A stretch of DNA of 64,000 nucleotides from Gillisia sp. (GCA_024635655.1 JAGXIL010000007.1:152250-216249); one strand, 5' to 3'. Positions 44,266 to 53,059 are shown, counted from the first letter of the stretch. Translations and numbers: made by a program. The notes: a model not told the origin generated them from the sequence alone.

Positions 44266-44294
44266 TTGGGATTGATTATTTTGTTCTAACTTTA
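44266..44294 (+). promoter_or_regulatory. Probable promoter of the second ECF sigma gene
   Basis: TTG at 44266-44268, an 18-base spacer and TAACTTTA at 44287-44294, seven of eight consensus positions. It looks like a housekeeping promoter. No GTAAC/CGTC pair is seen here, unlike upstream of the first sigma gene. Confidence 0.5.
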
Positions 44295-44313
44295 GCCTTT
44301 TAAAATATCCTTT

Positions 44314-44859
44314 TTGAAAACAGAAGAAGATATATTTGTCGAGAAACTTCAGGATCCAAAACTTCTTCACGAGGCTTTTCGCCAACTTGTTTCCCAATAT
44401 AAAGAACGCCTCTACTGGCATATACGCAATATGGTTAAAGACCATCAGGATGCTGATGATGTCTTGCAAAACACCTTTATTAAGGTCTATAGGAATATTG
44501 GCAAGTTCAAAGGAGACAGTAAGTTATATTCCTGGATGTATAGAATTGCCACTAATGAAGCTTTAACATTTTTAAATTTGAAGGCTAAACGGCTGCAGGT
44601 CTCTTCCAAAGAATTACAATCCAATCTGATTGAAAACATCGAAAGTGATGTTTATTTTGAGGGGGAAGAAATTCAGCTCAAGCTTCAAAAAGCAATTGCC
44701 ACTCTTCCTCATAAACAACAACTGGTATTTAATATGAAATACTTTCAGGAATTAAAGTATAGAGAAATGGCTGAAATTCTTGAAACCAGTGAAGGAGCCC
44801 TTAAGGCTTCTTACCATATAGCGGCTAAAAAAATAGAAGATTATTTAAAATCGGTTTAA
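44314..44859 (+). CDS. ECF-family RNA polymerase sigma factor (second module)
   Basis: A 181-residue sigma-70 family factor. Region 2 has LVSQYKERLYWHIRNMVKDHQDADDVLQNTFIKVYRNI, with FKGDSKLYSWMYRIATNEAL in the promoter-melting part. Region 4 has LPHKQQLVFNMKYFQELKYREMAEIL and SEGALKASYHIAAKKIEDYL. The start is TTG at 44314; no ATG precedes region 2 at the right distance. The gene is followed by a single-span membrane protein and a small exported protein, a layout that recalls anti-sigma and sensor genes. No ECF-type promoter is visible upstream. Confidence 0.92.
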   Translation: MKTEEDIFVEKLQDPKLLHEAFRQLVSQYKERLYWHIRNMVKDHQDADDVLQNTFIKVYRNIGKFKGDSKLYSWMYRIATNEALTFLNLKAKRLQVSSKELQSNLIENIESDVYFEGEEIQLKLQKAIATLPHKQQLVFNMKYFQELKYREMAEILETSEGALKASYHIAAKKIEDYLKSV

Positions 44860-44891
44860 ACCTTTTAACAAATAGTGAGTCAAATTACCAA

Positions 44892-45422
44892 ATGAAACAG
44901 CAAAAATTGCCATATCAACAAAAATCCGGTTTTAAGGTCCCCGATAACTTTTTCGAGGATTTTGAAGAAAAAATGATGCGTTCTGTTGGTGAGAAACCGG
45001 TATTAAATGATGCCCTCAGTACGGATTCCGGATTTAAGGTCCCTGAATCCTACTTTGAAGATCTGGAAAGGGATATATTACTTAAAGTTGAAGGCGAAAA
45101 GAAAGGCGGAAAATTAGTTTCTCTTTTTAACAATACGAAATTATATTACGCAGCCGCTGTTGCTGCCGTGTTTATTAGTATAGTTTCTACCGTATTCTTT
45201 ACCCCTGTTTCAGAAAGCTATTCTATAGATGGACTGGAATTATCTGCCATAGAACAGTATATAGATGAAGGATATATAAATTTTAATTTTAATGAAATTT
45301 CTGCTTTTATGGCAGAAGAAGATCTTGCCTTTGACGATTTTAATACCTCAGGTTTGAGTGATGAACAGGTTTTAGAATACCTGAGTGAAAATATTGAAGA
45401 CCCTAACCTATTATATGAATAA
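44892..45422 (+). CDS. Membrane protein with duplicated SGFKVP motif, probable anti-sigma factor
   Basis: A 176-residue protein. Two near-identical blocks lie in the cytoplasmic N-terminus: SGFKVPDNFFEDFE (residues 12-25) and SGFKVPESYFEDLE (46-59). One membrane helix (LYYAAAVAAVFISIVSTVFF, about 84-103) leads to an acidic periplasmic part rich in E, D and N. The gene starts 32 bases after the sigma stop. Bacteroidetes anti-sigma-like proteins often carry one F-K-V-P-x-x-Y-F motif at the N-terminus; here there are two. Binding of the sigma factor by these motifs is inference. Confidence 0.72.
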   Translation: MKQQKLPYQQKSGFKVPDNFFEDFEEKMMRSVGEKPVLNDALSTDSGFKVPESYFEDLERDILLKVEGEKKGGKLVSLFNNTKLYYAAAVAAVFISIVSTVFFTPVSESYSIDGLELSAIEQYIDEGYINFNFNEISAFMAEEDLAFDDFNTSGLSDEQVLEYLSENIEDPNLLYE

Positions 45423-45428
45423 AAAGTT

Positions 45429-45872
45429 ATGAAAAATATCCTTATCGTTTTCCTTCTCTTACTCTTTACCGGAGCTTCCACACAGGCTCAGGGTAAAAAA
45501 GATCATAGAGAAAAAATTAAGGCTTTGAAAGTAGCATATATCACACAGGAATTGAATATGGATCCTGAAGTGGCTCAAAAGTTTTGGCCTGTATACAATA
45601 GCTACGAATGTATGCGAAGGGACCTGCACCGAAGAGAACATATTGACCTTGATAATGTACAGACAATCTCTGAATCAAAAGCAGAGGAAATGCTGAAAGA
45701 ATATCTTAATGTGGAGAAGGAAGAATATGTAATTAAAAAACAGCTATTCTCAGATTTAAAGAAGATTATGTCATCCAGCGATATTATTAAACTTCATAAG
45801 CTTGAAGAAGATTTCAATAAAAAATTATTGAAAGAATATCGCTCCCGAAAAGAAAGAAATCAGCAGGAATAA
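45429..45872 (+). CDS. Small exported protein, sensor of ECF-type sigma factor
   Basis: A 147-residue protein with a Sec signal peptide (MKNILIVFLLLLFTGASTQAQ). The mature part is all-helical and charged (KIKALKVAYITQELNMDPEVAQKFWPVYNSYE, then EEMLKEYLNVEKEEYVIKKQLFSDLKKI). This resembles the Spy/CpxP or LTxxQ type of periplasmic chaperone and sensor proteins, and the Bacteroidetes family called sensor of ECF-type sigma factor. It starts 6 bases after the membrane protein, so sigma, anti-sigma and sensor form one operon. It may bind misfolded protein or metal to release the sigma factor; this is inferred. Confidence 0.8.
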   Translation: MKNILIVFLLLLFTGASTQAQGKKDHREKIKALKVAYITQELNMDPEVAQKFWPVYNSYECMRRDLHRREHIDLDNVQTISESKAEEMLKEYLNVEKEEYVIKKQLFSDLKKIMSSSDIIKLHKLEEDFNKKLLKEYRSRKERNQQE

Positions 45873-45910
45873 TGATTAGTTGGTAGTTAGTTTAGTAATT
45901 AGTTAATCGT

Positions 45911-45944
45911 AAATTCCGGATGCAGCTGCATCCGGAATTTTTAT
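45911..45944. terminator. Palindromic terminator, bidirectional
   Basis: AAATTCCGGATGCAGCTGCATCCGGAATTT is a perfect palindrome at 45911-45940 with TTTA after it. It ends both the sigma module (+) and the BNR-repeat lipoprotein gene (-), whose stop is at 45955. Confidence 0.9.
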
Positions 45945-45954
45945 TGCTTTTTGT

Positions 45955-46995
45955 TTATTTAAATTTCAATTTTGCAATGCGATTGTTTCCTCCTGCATAA
46001 GCAATGGTATCGGTAACAAACCTGAGCGTGTGAAAAGCTTCATTAGATAAATTTTCCCAGTTTTCCCCGGCGTCTTCAGAATAAAATATACCTGCAGGGC
46101 CAACCGCTACTACTTCCCCGGCATTAGTATTAGGAACATATTTTACCCCACTTAAATACCCGGGTCCTTTTCCTTCACTTGCCAACCTCCAGTTTTTGCC
46201 TCCATCATTAGTCACAGCAATATTTCCTATATTTCCTTCAGGAGATGTATAATCACCTCCTACTATAATACCTGTTTTCTCATTATAAAAATCTATGCTA
46301 TAGCCACCTGTGGTTGGTTTTCCCTGTAGCAAGGGAGTTTCAAATACATCCCAGCTCTCTCCTTTATCCGGAGAATAATACACCCGGGATTTCATTCCGC
46401 CCGAGAGGATCCAGGTGTGGTTTCCCTGCACGGCAATATTGGAATTGCTGGCTGCAAAAGCGGCTTCCCCCTCGCCAACCTCAGGTAAATTTTCGCAATC
46501 CAATTTGGTCCAGGTATTTCCGCCGTCCCTGGTTATTATTACTGAAAGACAATTATTTGTAGGATCTCCCATCGCTATTCCTTCCTCGTCATTCCAGAAG
46601 GTTATGGCATCATAAAAAACATCTTCCCCTTCTTCTGTATAAACCAATTCCATATCTCCGGCATCTCCGGTTTTATATAGTAAGGCAGGATTTCCTACAC
46701 TAAGCATAAAAAAATCACTTTCAGTACTTGCCACAGCTCTGAATTCCGGCAATACAGAATCGTGCTCCTGCACATTTACCTTTATTTCGTCGGTGCTGTC
46801 ATTATATAAGCCAAACCTCCCCTTGTTTGCGCCAAATGCCAGATTAGACCCCATTACCTCAATGGCACGCACACTTATACTGTCCTCAAGTATTGTTTCG
46901 ATCTCCACCTGCGTAAAGGAGGAACGGGATACCTCACTTTCATTAGACCTGCACCCTGCAAGTGCCAGTATTAATAAGATGTAAATGGTTTTCAT
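45955..46995 (-). CDS. BNR/YCF48-like repeat lipoprotein
   Basis: A protein of about 346 residues starting at 46995; a longer frame from 47034 would hide the signal peptide. The signal MKTIYILLILALAGC ends in a lipobox. The rest is a beta-propeller of Asp-box/BNR-type repeats: ITRDGGNTWTKLD, YYSPDKGESWDVFE, VTNDGGKNWRLASE and YSEDAGENWENLS. Other blades include DEEGIAMGDPTN and ITGG-type loops such as EKTGIIVGGDY. In other flavobacteria similar proteins are annotated as oxidoreductases without good basis. The ligand is unknown. It is divergent from the RsmB-type gene. Confidence 0.85.
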   Translation of the reverse strand: MKTIYILLILALAGCRSNESEVSRSSFTQVEIETILEDSISVRAIEVMGSNLAFGANKGRFGLYNDSTDEIKVNVQEHDSVLPEFRAVASTESDFFMLSVGNPALLYKTGDAGDMELVYTEEGEDVFYDAITFWNDEEGIAMGDPTNNCLSVIITRDGGNTWTKLDCENLPEVGEGEAAFAASNSNIAVQGNHTWILSGGMKSRVYYSPDKGESWDVFETPLLQGKPTTGGYSIDFYNEKTGIIVGGDYTSPEGNIGNIAVTNDGGKNWRLASEGKGPGYLSGVKYVPNTNAGEVVAVGPAGIFYSEDAGENWENLSNEAFHTLRFVTDTIAYAGGNNRIAKLKFK

Positions 46996-47010
46996 AAATA
47001 TTATTTGGAT

Positions 47011-47018
47011 CAAAGATA
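47011..47018 (-). promoter_or_regulatory. -7 element of the BNR lipoprotein gene
   Basis: On the reverse strand TATCTTTG matches TAnnTTTG, 16 bases before the ATG at 46995. Together with the exact forward box at 47042-47049, the 73-base divergent gap holds two promoters facing away from each other. Confidence 0.65.
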
Positions 47019-47041
47019 AATTTTTCCGCAGCAAAAAAATG

Positions 47042-47049
47042 TACCTTTG
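47042..47049 (+). promoter_or_regulatory. -7 element of the RsmB-type gene
   Basis: TACCTTTG matches TAnnTTTG, 19 bases before the ATG at 47068. No TTG occurs at 19 bases upstream. Confidence 0.65.
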
Positions 47050-47067
47050 CAGCTTTAAAATATAAAT

Positions 47068-48282
47068 ATGCGCTTACACAGGAATTTAGTTTTTGCAACC
47101 ATTGATGCCCTTTCTGATATTTTCAATGAAGGACAATATGCTGATAAAATGATAGAAAAGACCCTTAAACGCGATAAGCGTTGGGGATCAAAGGACAGGA
47201 GTTTTATTGCTGAAACTACTTATGATATTGTAAGATGGAAGCGTCTATACACTGAAATTGCTGAAGTTAAAGCCCCCTACTCCCGCGAAAATCTATTTCG
47301 GGTTTTTGCCGTATGGGCGACTTTACGAGGAGTTACCCTTCCGGATTGGAAACAAATAGAACCTACCCCAAGCAGAAGGATCAAGGGAAGATTTGATGAG
47401 CTTAGCAAAATAAGAAAATACCGTGAATCTGTGCCCGACTGGATGGATGAATTGGGTGTAAAGGAACTAGGGGAAAAGGTTTGGGAAAAAGAGATTCATG
47501 CGCTTAATGAACAGGCTCCTGTGATCTTAAGAACAAATACTTTGAAGACTACTAAAGATGAGTTGCGCAGTATCCTTAAAGAAGAAGGAATTGCGACTGA
47601 GGCTATTAAAGGTTATCCCGATGCTTTACAACTTGATGAAAGAACCAACGTGTTTAAAACAGAGGTCTTCAAAAAAGGATTTTTTGAGGTTCAGGACGCA
47701 AATTCTCAATTGGTATCAAGATTCCTGGAGGTTGAACCCGGGATGCGTGTGGTTGACACCTGTGCAGGGGCAGGTGGAAAAACGCTCCATATTGCTGCTC
47801 TTATGGAAAATAAAGGCCAGATTATCGCTACAGATATTTACGAAAATAAATTAAAGGAATTAAAGCGACGGGCAAAACGTGCCGGGGCTCATAATATAGA
47901 TCCCCGCGCCATTGATTCTACCAAAGTGGTAAAGAAACTATACGGGACTGCAGACAGGGTCCTTATTGATGCTCCCTGCAGCGGATTGGGAGTCTTAAGC
48001 AGAAATCCGGATGCTAAGTGGAAACTGCAACCGGAATTTATTGAAACTATTAAATTGACCCAGGAACAAATTCTTGATCAATACTCCCGCATCCTTAAAC
48101 CGGGAGGAAAAATGGTCTACGCAACCTGCTCTGTATTACCTTCAGAAAACCAGGAACAAGTAGAGAAATTCCTTTCCAGGGAAGCAGGAAAGAATTTCAG
48201 GCTCATAAAAGACCAGAAACTTCTTTCTTCTGAATCTGGATTCGATGGGTTTTATATGTCTTTGCTGGAAAATAAGGCATAA
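47068..48282 (+). CDS. RsmB/NOP-family rRNA (cytosine-C5) methyltransferase
   Basis: A 404-residue SAM-dependent RNA methyltransferase. The N-terminal helical NusB-like segment is reduced (MRLHRNLVFATIDALSDIFNE). The catalytic domain has motif I VVDTCAGAGGKTLH, motif IV with catalytic cysteine IDAPCSGLGVLSRNPDAKWK, and motif VI cysteine YATCSVLPSENQEQVEKF. These are the two conserved cysteines of m5C methyltransferases. E. coli RsmB acts on 16S C967; the same target is likely but unproven. The stop is followed directly by a 7-base tandem array and a terminator. Confidence 0.92.
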   Translation: MRLHRNLVFATIDALSDIFNEGQYADKMIEKTLKRDKRWGSKDRSFIAETTYDIVRWKRLYTEIAEVKAPYSRENLFRVFAVWATLRGVTLPDWKQIEPTPSRRIKGRFDELSKIRKYRESVPDWMDELGVKELGEKVWEKEIHALNEQAPVILRTNTLKTTKDELRSILKEEGIATEAIKGYPDALQLDERTNVFKTEVFKKGFFEVQDANSQLVSRFLEVEPGMRVVDTCAGAGGKTLHIAALMENKGQIIATDIYENKLKELKRRAKRAGAHNIDPRAIDSTKVVKKLYGTADRVLIDAPCSGLGVLSRNPDAKWKLQPEFIETIKLTQEQILDQYSRILKPGGKMVYATCSVLPSENQEQVEKFLSREAGKNFRLIKDQKLLSSESGFDGFYMSLLENKA

Positions 48283-48286
48283 CAAA

Positions 48287-48342
48287 GGCTCAAGGTTCCA
48301 GGTTCCAGGTTCCAGGTTCCAGGTTCCAGGTTCAAGATTCAA
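48287..48342 (+). repeat. Heptanucleotide tandem repeat (GGTTCCA array)
   Basis: Eight consecutive 7-base units: GGCTCAA, five perfect GGTTCCA (48294-48328), GGTTCAA and GATTCAA. The array starts five bases after the RsmB stop codon and ends before a terminator. The degenerate outer units are usual for slipped-strand growth from the centre. Confidence 0.95.
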
Positions 48343-48362
48343 GATAAGATTTAAAGTTCAAT

Positions 48363-48399
48363 ATCCCTTTGTTAAGAAAACTGGCAAAGGGATTTTTTT
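48363..48399 (+). terminator. Terminator of the RsmB-type gene
   Basis: ATCCCTTTG, a 12-base loop and CAAAGGGAT followed by TTTTTTATTT. It lies just beyond the heptanucleotide array, so the array would be transcribed as the 3' UTR. Confidence 0.88.
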
Positions 48400-48562
48400 A
48401 TTTGACCTTTTTTTTGCGCCTGACCTTCCCTGCAGCTTATTCTCCTTTCTTCTTTTCTCGCTTTCCATATCTAATATTTTTACTTTTATTTTTCTTTTCC
48501 TCCTCCCGCCTGTTCTAATTCCTTAATAATCATTAACTTAATTAGGAATTAAGAATAAAAAA

Positions 48563-49126
48563 ATGAAAATATACCTAATTCCTTTAGTAATTATCTTCCT
48601 GAGTTGTGGAACAAATGATGACATAGATGAACCACTTGTCGAGGAAGAGGTTTTCTCTTCCGAACTTTTTATTTCTGAATATGTGGAAGGAACATCGTTC
48701 AATAAGGCCCTTGAAATCGTGAATCTTACCGGTGAAACTATAGACCTGGAAGCGGAAGGGTATTCCATTAAGAAGCAATCAAACGGCGCAGGAAACTGGA
48801 TGAGCGAACTTACGCTGTCAGGTAGCCTGGAACATAACGAGGTATTTGTCATCGCCAATGAACTGGCAGAGGATTCCGGAATAGTGGGTAACGCCAATCA
48901 ACTGAAGACAGGCGCACCAATGGATTTCAACGGAAATGATCCTGTAGGATTGTTCAAAAATGATATGCTTATAGATATTGTAGGAGAACATGATGATCCC
49001 GAAGATTTTGGTAAAGACGTCACACTTAGAAGAAGCTTAATACAAACAGAACCTTCCTCTACTTTTAATTCTGAACAATGGGAATCTTTTGATGCCAATA
49101 ATACCGAAGATCTGGGAAAATACTAA
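48563..49126 (+). CDS. Lamin-tail-domain lipoprotein
   Basis: A 187-residue lipoprotein. The signal MKIYLIPLVIIFLSC ends in the acylated cysteine at residue 15, followed by GTNDDIDE, an acidic stretch. The LTD (lamin tail) immunoglobulin-like fold is marked by ELFISEYVEGTSFNKALEIVNLTGETIDL and later MDFNGNDPVGLFKNDMLIDIVGEHDD. In bacteria such domains occur in secreted nucleases and adhesins; here the domain stands alone. Acidic residues after the cysteine favour surface export in Bacteroidetes. No partner gene is adjacent. Confidence 0.82.
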   Translation: MKIYLIPLVIIFLSCGTNDDIDEPLVEEEVFSSELFISEYVEGTSFNKALEIVNLTGETIDLEAEGYSIKKQSNGAGNWMSELTLSGSLEHNEVFVIANELAEDSGIVGNANQLKTGAPMDFNGNDPVGLFKNDMLIDIVGEHDDPEDFGKDVTLRRSLIQTEPSSTFNSEQWESFDANNTEDLGKY

Positions 49127-49293
49127 TACTATGATTTAAGTTTTTAGTTTACATTTTTCCGGAATTACAGATGTTCCTGCACTTGCATTACCCTATACAG
49201 GTTCGATATATAGAAATTTTATTTTAGTTCCTTCTAAACGTATTTTCTCTTTTTTAAATAATTAACTAGTACTGTTATTCTTCTAAAAAATCA

Positions 49294-49301
49294 TAAATTT
49301 G
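49294..49301 (+). promoter_or_regulatory. -7 element of purL
   Basis: TAAATTTG matches TAnnTTTG, 31 bases before the purL start. CTG at 49272-49274 stands 19 bases upstream in place of TTG, as also seen upstream of btuF. Confidence 0.65.
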
Positions 49302-49332
49302 ACCTTTCTAAAACAACCCTAAAATAAGTAGA

Positions 49333-52300
49333 ATGATCCTATTCTTCGGAACTCTATCCCCTAAGGTTTACGCCGTGGAAACCTACGCTTCACTTTCAGC
49401 AAAGGATATTTCAAAATTAAACTGGCTTTTCGGAAACGCCCAACACCTTAATAAATCTGCACTGGCAGATTTTTTTATTGGTCCGCGTGCCGCCATGATT
49501 TCTCCCTGGAGTACTAATGCCGTGGAGATTACCCAAACCATGGGGATCACAGGAATAAAACGAATTGAAGAGTTTTTAAAAGTGGATTCCGCTTTTCATG
49601 ATTTTGACCCTATGCTTTCTCAAAAGTTTGACGGGCTGGATCAGGATATTTTTACTGTTGAAACTACTCCTCAGGAAGTACTGGAAATTGAAGATATTGC
49701 GGCTTATAACAATCAGGAAGGCCTGTCCTTAAGTGCAGAGGAGGTTGAATATTTGAAGGATCTGTCTAGAAAAATCGAACGTCCATTGACCGATTCTGAA
49801 GTCTTTGGATTCTCTCAGGTAAATTCTGAACATTGCCGACACAAGATTTTTAACGGCACCTTCGTCATAGACGGAAAGGAGAAGCCTTCGTCTCTCTTTA
49901 AGCTTATAAGAAAAACTTCCGAAGAAAATCCCAACGAGATCGTTTCTGCCTATAAAGATAATGTAGCTTTTATAAAGGGGCCCCGGGTAGAGCAATTCGC
50001 ACCTAAATCTGCCGATGTTCCCGATTATTATGAGAATAAGGATTTTAAATCGGTAATTTCACTTAAAGCAGAAACTCATAACTTCCCCACTACCGTAGAA
50101 CCCTTTAACGGAGCTGCAACAGGAAGTGGAGGGGAAATCCGCGATCGTCTTGCCGGAGGAAAAGGCTCTTTACCCCTGGCCGGAACAGCAGTCTATATGA
50201 CCTCTTATTCCCGTTTGGAAGAAAACCGGCCATGGGAGAAAAGTGTAGCTGAAAGAAAATGGCTGTACCAAACCCCGCTGGACATATTGATTAAGGCTTC
50301 TAACGGAGCTTCAGATTTTGGCAATAAATTCGGACAACCTTTAATTACCGGTTCGGTGCTCACTTTTGAGCATCAGGAACACAACCGGCTTTTGGCATAT
50401 GATAAGGTGATCATGCTTGCCGGTGGAATTGGCTACGGAAAAGCAGATCAGGCCATTAAAGAAGTCCCTAAAAAAGGAGATAAAATAGTAGTACTTGGCG
50501 GAGAAAATTACCGCATTGGTATGGGTGGCGCTGCGGTATCTTCTGCAGATACAGGGGAATTCAGCAGTGGGATCGAGCTCAATGCCGTACAACGCGCCAA
50601 TCCTGAAATGCAAAAACGTGCTGCCAACGCAATCCGCGGAATGGTTGAGCGGGACAATAACCCCATCATTTCTATCCACGACCACGGTGCCGGGGGACAT
50701 TTGAACTGTTTAAGCGAACTTGTTGAAGACACCGGGGGAAATATAGATCTTGATGAACTTCCCGTAGGAGATCCAACCCTTTCTGCAAAGGAGGTCATAG
50801 GGAACGAATCCCAGGAACGAATGGGGCTTTTAATTGCAGAGAAAGATATGGAGATCCTAAGGCGGGTTTCTGAAAGAGAGCGCACGCCCATGTACAGTGT
50901 TGGAAATGTTACCGAAGACCGGAATTTTATTTTTCAACGCAAAAGTAATGGGGAAAAACCAATGGACCTTTCCCTGGCCGACATGTTCGGGAGTTCTCCA
51001 AAGGTAATCATGGCCGATACTACTGTTGAAAGAAAATATCACGCCCTGGATTATACTTCAGATAATATATCAACATATTTAGAGCAGGTATTACAATTGG
51101 AAGCCGTTGCCTGTAAAGACTGGCTTACCAATAAAGTAGACCGCTGTGTAACCGGTAAGGTTGCCAAACAACAAACCGCCGGCCCTTTACAGCTTCCGTT
51201 AAACAATTGCGGAGTAATGGCTTTAGATTACAACGGCAAAGAAGGGGTTGCCACTTCCCTTGGCCACTCCCCTGTTTCAGCCCTTGTAGATCCAGTCGCG
51301 GGTTCGCGAAATTCTATAGGAGAAGCGCTTTCTAATATTGTTTGGGCTCCTCTTGAGAAGGGGTTGAAATCGGTTTCCCTTTCGGCCAACTGGATGTGGC
51401 CATGTAATAATGAAGGGGAAGACGCAAGGCTTTACGAAGCAGTGCAGGGAGTTTCAGATTTTGCTATTTCCCTTGGAATTAATGTTCCTACCGGAAAGGA
51501 TTCCCTATCCATGAAGCAAAAATATAAGGATGGAGAAGTTATATCTCCAGGTACTGTAATCATATCTGCTGCAGGACATTGTGACGACATAACTAAAGTA
51601 GTGGAACCGGTGCTTCAGAAAGACGGGGGACCTATTTATTATATTAATTTATCCCAGGATTCTTTCAAGCTGGGAGGATCTTCCTTTGCCCAAATTTTAA
51701 ATAAAGTAGGCAATGAAGTTCCCACAATAAAAAATGATAAAAATTTTGCCGCTGCTTTTAATGCTATTCAGGCACTAATTAAACAAGATCTCATACTTGC
51801 CGGACACGACGTCGGATCCGGGGGATTAATAACCACATTACTGGAAATGTGTTTTGCAGATGTTGATCTGGGAGCAGACCTGGATCTTACCGCTCTTAAT
51901 GAAAATGATGCAGTAAAGTTATTCTTTAATGAGAACTGCGGAATTGTTTTTCAGGCAAAAGATGCTTCTGTTGAAGAGCTGTTCAAAGAATTTGAAATTG
52001 AATTTTTTAAGATTGGAACTCCTTCCGAAGGTTCTAAGTTAAATATCCGTAACGGGAATCAAAACTTTGAATTTGATGTTCCTGCTTTACGCGACACCTG
52101 GTTCAAAACTTCCTTTTTATTGGACCAAAAGCAAAGCGGAATTGATATGGCGACCCAGCGCTTTCAGAATTACAAGAATCAGCCGCTGACCTTCAAATTT
52201 CCTGACAGTTTTGATGGAAAAATGCCGGTTCTGGATCCCTTCAAGCCCAGGATTAAAGCTGCTATAATTCGGGAAAAAGGATCAAACAGTGAACGGGAAA

Positions 52301-52998
52301 TGGCAAGAGCCATGCACCTGGCAGGTTTTGATGTTAAGGATGTGCATATGACAGACCTCATTTCCGGAAGGGAAACTCTCGAGGATATAAAATTCATAGC
52401 TGCTGTTGGTGGATTCTCAAACAGTGACGTCCTTGGAAGTGCTAAAGGTTGGGCTGGCGCCTTTTTATATAACGATAAAGCAAAGATAGCCTTGGATAAC
52501 TTTTTTGCAAAAGAAGATACCCTGTCTTTGGGAGTTTGTAACGGATGCCAGTTATTTATTGAGTTGGGATTAATAAATCCCGATCACGAGGAAAAACCCA
52601 AAATGTTGCATAACAAATCCAAAAAATTTGAGTGCACTTTTACCTCGGTTGAAATTAAGGAGAACAAATCGGTAATGCTTGAATCTCTTGCAGGCGCTAA
52701 ATTGGGAATTTGGGCGGCACACGGGGAAGGAAAATTCAGTTTCCCCTATTCTAAGGAACGATATAATATTGTTGGAGAGTATGGTTTTGATAAGTACCCT
52801 TCAAATCCCAACGGATCTAATCTAAATACAGCCATGCTTACAGATGATTCCGGTAGACACCTGGTAATGATGCCACACCTGGAACGTTCTACCTTTCAAT
52901 GGAACTGGGCATATTATCCTAAAGGTAGAAAAGATGAAGTTTCTCCCTGGATCGAAGCCTTTGTAAATGCCAGAAAATGGCTGGAGAAAATAAGTTAG
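49333..52998 (+). CDS. purL: Phosphoribosylformylglycinamidine synthase (single-chain PurL)
   Basis: A 1,221-residue enzyme that makes FGAM from FGAR with ATP and glutamine, in purine synthesis. The ATP-dependent domain has the substrate segment NSEHCRHKIFNG, the helix LKAETHNFPTTVEPFNGAATG, the loop SIHDHGAGGHLN and the second half GHDVGSGGLITTLLEMCF. The C-terminal glutaminase has the nucleophile LGVCNGCQLF (near residue 1,070) and the histidine segment AAHGEGKFSF. It is the large gamma-proteobacterial/eukaryotic-like form rather than the split PurL/PurQ/PurS type. Motifs look complete. It is monocistronic, with its own promoter and terminator. Confidence 0.97.
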   Translation: MILFFGTLSPKVYAVETYASLSAKDISKLNWLFGNAQHLNKSALADFFIGPRAAMISPWSTNAVEITQTMGITGIKRIEEFLKVDSAFHDFDPMLSQKFDGLDQDIFTVETTPQEVLEIEDIAAYNNQEGLSLSAEEVEYLKDLSRKIERPLTDSEVFGFSQVNSEHCRHKIFNGTFVIDGKEKPSSLFKLIRKTSEENPNEIVSAYKDNVAFIKGPRVEQFAPKSADVPDYYENKDFKSVISLKAETHNFPTTVEPFNGAATGSGGEIRDRLAGGKGSLPLAGTAVYMTSYSRLEENRPWEKSVAERKWLYQTPLDILIKASNGASDFGNKFGQPLITGSVLTFEHQEHNRLLAYDKVIMLAGGIGYGKADQAIKEVPKKGDKIVVLGGENYRIGMGGAAVSSADTGEFSSGIELNAVQRANPEMQKRAANAIRGMVERDNNPIISIHDHGAGGHLNCLSELVEDTGGNIDLDELPVGDPTLSAKEVIGNESQERMGLLIAEKDMEILRRVSERERTPMYSVGNVTEDRNFIFQRKSNGEKPMDLSLADMFGSSPKVIMADTTVERKYHALDYTSDNISTYLEQVLQLEAVACKDWLTNKVDRCVTGKVAKQQTAGPLQLPLNNCGVMALDYNGKEGVATSLGHSPVSALVDPVAGSRNSIGEALSNIVWAPLEKGLKSVSLSANWMWPCNNEGEDARLYEAVQGVSDFAISLGINVPTGKDSLSMKQKYKDGEVISPGTVIISAAGHCDDITKVVEPVLQKDGGPIYYINLSQDSFKLGGSSFAQILNKVGNEVPTIKNDKNFAAAFNAIQALIKQDLILAGHDVGSGGLITTLLEMCFADVDLGADLDLTALNENDAVKLFFNENCGIVFQAKDASVEELFKEFEIEFFKIGTPSEGSKLNIRNGNQNFEFDVPALRDTWFKTSFLLDQKQSGIDMATQRFQNYKNQPLTFKFPDSFDGKMPVLDPFKPRIKAAIIREKGSNSEREMARAMHLAGFDVKDVHMTDLISGRETLEDIKFIAAVGGFSNSDVLGSAKGWAGAFLYNDKAKIALDNFFAKEDTLSLGVCNGCQLFIELGLINPDHEEKPKMLHNKSKKFECTFTSVEIKENKSVMLESLAGAKLGIWAAHGEGKFSFPYSKERYNIVGEYGFDKYPSNPNGSNLNTAMLTDDSGRHLVMMPHLERSTFQWNWAYYPKGRKDEVSPWIEAFVNARKWLEKIS

Positions 52999-53020
52999 GT
53001 CTTATAAATCTATAATAATT

Positions 53021-53059
53021 GAGCCGGAAAAGAGATTTCTTCCTTTCCGGCTCTTTTTA
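53021..53059 (+). terminator. Terminator of purL
   Basis: GAGCCGGAAA, a 13-base loop and TTTCCGGCTC followed by TTTTTAT, 22 bases after the purL stop. Confidence 0.92.

Noticed and set aside
48142..48342. Reverse-strand frame with a repeated NLEPGTW peptide
   Set aside because: The peptide repeat is the translation of the GGTTCCA array; most of the frame lies inside the RsmB-type gene on the other strand.
48287..48342. CRISPR array at the GGTTCCA repeat
   Set aside because: Units of 7 bases without spacers; no cas gene is near.
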